Positions 13,358 to 14,713 of a stretch of 14,713 bases of DNA are shown in pieces. How positions within the stretch are numbered: the stretch's first letter is position 1; the number at the start of each line of letters is the position of its first letter. A model generated the notes under the pieces. That model saw nothing but the letters and a program-made list of their open reading frames with translations, made no database searches and was not told the DNA's origin. The DNA is taken from assembly GCA_900755895.1 (NCBI GenBank), contig CAAEIG010000228.1, positions 1 to 14,713 on the forward strand, given 5' to 3'. Origin of the DNA: Clostridia bacterium (GTDB lineage Bacteria; Bacillota; Clostridia; Oscillospirales; Acutalibacteraceae). The translations under genes were made by a program, and so were the position numbers.

Positions 13358-14713
13358 GAAAAGACGGCCGCTGGGAAGGCCGGGTCGTGGTGGGCTATGA
13401 TGAAAAAGGACTCCCCAAAACGAAAAATGTACTGGCAAAAACCAAATCGGAGTGCAGTGCAAAGCTGAAAGCATTGAAGGCCAGCCTCCAGGAACAAAAG
13501 CCGGAGAAGCCCAAAGGGGACATGACCTTCGGTACCTGGCTGGATCACTGGTATCAGAGGGAGTGCAAACCCCAAATTCGTCCCAAGACCCAGGCGGACT
13601 ATGAAAACCGCATCTACCAGCACATCATCCCGGAGTTGGGTTCCATCCCTCTGGCCAAATTGACTGCGGCGGACCTTCAGCAGTTCTATAACCGGCTGAA
13701 GGAGGGAGGCCGGCTCCTGCGGGTGGAGCAGTACGGTCCGGGGCTGTCCGACCGCATGGTAAAGAGCTGTCATGTGACCTGCCGGATGGCGCTGGATCAG
13801 GCGGTAGCCCAGGGGTTGATTTTGAAAAATCCCGCTCTCTCCTGCAAAGCGCCCTCCACACATCCAAGAGAGATGCAGGTGCTGACAGGAGATGAGATCC
13901 AGCGCCTGCTGATCCAGGCCAAGGAGGACGGCTGCTTTGAACTCCTTCTGCTGGAACTATCCACCGGCCTGCGTCGGGGCGAGATCCTGGCCATCCAGTG
14001 GGACGATCTGGACTTCCGGACTGGCACCCTGCGGGTGGAGCGGCAGGTCCAGCGCATCCAGGGGAAACTGGTGGTCTCTCAACCCAAGACCCGGGCCTCC
14101 TGTCGGAGCATTCTCCTGCCCGCCCCCGTCTTGGAGATCCTGGCACAGTACCGGCAGAGCGTCAGTTCCCACTGGATGTTCCCATCCCCGAAGAAAGAGG
14201 ACTCCCCTCTGGACCCCGCCGCGGTGCGGAAGAAGCTGTCCGCCGTACTGAAGCGGGCGGGCTGCCCCGCCGCCCGATTTCACGATCTCCGACACACCTT
14301 TGCCACCAGCGCCCTGGAGCATGGGATGGACGTGAAAACGTTGTCCACAGTCATCGGCCACGTGTCCAGTGCCACAACATTGAACGTGTACGCCCATGTC
14401 ACCGACGAAATGCGGCAGAAGGCGGCGGACAAAATCGACCGGGCCATCACCGGGAGAGAACCGCCGCAGGGGAAGGCGCCGAAACCACCCGGCAGAACCG
14501 CCTTTCAGCCGGTCAAGGGCAAGTACCGTAAACCGGGCACCGGGTGTATCTCTCAGATCAACGATCACCTGTGGGAGGGTCGCTACTCCCCAAAGATCAA
14601 CGGGAGGCGCATGTCCCGGAACGTGTACGCGAAAACAGAGGCCGAGTGTGAGGAAAAGCTGGCCGAACTGATTCGGGAGATGAAGGCGGAAATTGCCGCT
14701 GGGAAGGAGAGGC
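13315..14713 (+). CDS. Second tyrosine recombinase with C-terminal extension (3' end outside the window)
   Basis: At least 466 codons stay open to the window edge. Domain order: N-terminal arm-type domain (about 6-55, GDGSLHLRKDGRWEGR at 8-23), core-binding domain (about 71-170, TFGTWLDHWY), then a catalytic domain with R220 (STGLRRGE), K258, H323-x2-R326 (HDLRHTF), H349 (VIGH) and Y359 (NVYAHV). After about residue 380 a proline-rich linker leads to an extra domain (about 405-465) that resembles the N-terminal one: WEGR (420-423), NVYAKTEAEC (436-445), EKLAEL. The start overlaps the first recombinase by 43 nt in another frame. The only in-frame start is the ATG at 13315, since a TGA lies at 13303; AGGAG is 13 bases away, so coupling to the upstream gene is likely. 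The true C-terminus is not visible. Confidence 0.93.
   Translation, partial: MAKRRKRGDGSLHLRKDGRWEGRVVVGYDEKGLPKTKNVLAKTKSECSAKLKALKASLQEQKPEKPKGDMTFGTWLDHWYQRECKPQIRPKTQADYENRIYQHIIPELGSIPLAKLTAADLQQFYNRLKEGGRLLRVEQYGPGLSDRMVKSCHVTCRMALDQAVAQGLILKNPALSCKAPSTHPREMQVLTGDEIQRLLIQAKEDGCFELLLLELSTGLRRGEILAIQWDDLDFRTGTLRVERQVQRIQGKLVVSQPKTRASCRSILLPAPVLEILAQYRQSVSSHWMFPSPKKEDSPLDPAAVRKKLSAVLKRAGCPAARFHDLRHTFATSALEHGMDVKTLSTVIGHVSSATTLNVYAHVTDEMRQKAADKIDRAITGREPPQGKAPKPPGRTAFQPVKGKYRKPGTGCISQINDHLWEGRYSPKINGRRMSRNVYAKTEAECEEKLAELIREMKAEIAAGKER

Noticed and set aside
13225..14568. Several minus-strand frames across the second recombinase
   Set aside because: The plus strand encodes all catalytic residues of a tyrosine recombinase in one open frame, so these are shadows.
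1..14713. CRISPR arrays, rRNA, tRNA or insertion-sequence ends
   Set aside because: No regularly spaced repeats, no cloverleaf or rRNA segments and no DDE transposase genes or terminal inverted repeats were seen.

Overview
The window looks like part of an accessory island from a moderately GC-rich, low-oxygen gut member of the Clostridia (Oscillospiraceae-like: Flavonifractor, Lawsonibacter and relatives). This assignment is an inference. It rests on strong GGAGG-type ribosome binding sites, Gram-positive -35/-10 promoters, and families typical of mobile elements in that group (MobP3-type relaxase, DUF6809, DUF6076, short excisionase-like HTH protein, serial tyrosine recombinases). No rRNA, tRNA or CRISPR array is visible.

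Left part (1-5582, minus strand): a type I restriction-modification operon transcribed right to left from a clear promoter at 5554-5582. The order is hsdR, a 117-aa coiled-coil/zinc-ribbon protein, hsdS, a DUF2971 protein, then hsdM (cut by the window start). Genes overlap or are separated by at most 15 nt, so the two non-canonical proteins are built into the operon. The stretch between hsdR and hsdM is much richer in A+T than either, except for the conserved spacer of hsdS. This suggests a specificity/accessory cassette that has been exchanged.

Middle (5583-7179): a gap of about 360 bp with no convincing gene, a strong terminator, a DUF6076 zinc-binding protein on the minus strand, and a compact divergent promoter region where the two -10 boxes overlap.

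Right part (7180-14713, mostly plus strand): a mobilizable-element module. It runs: excisionase-like HTH protein, a double-HTH replication/regulation-like protein, a roughly 315-bp hairpin-rich stretch that is the best candidate for oriT, a small relaxosome accessory protein, and a MobP3-type relaxase with a C-terminal Sel1-repeat extension. A convergent Fic toxin operon follows, led by a 55-aa VbhA-type antitoxin carrying the inhibitory motif SLRMEG. Then come DUF6809 and two overlapping tyrosine recombinase genes. The second recombinase is open at the window edge and carries at its C-terminus what looks like a second copy of its own N-terminal DNA-binding domain.

Taken together, this is an integrative mobilizable element or a composite of such elements. 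Excision and integration would be handled by the recombinases and the HTH protein, transfer by relaxase, accessory protein and oriT, and maintenance or defence by the VbhA/Fic pair and the type I R-M operon. No attachment sites could be identified, so the element's ends are unknown.
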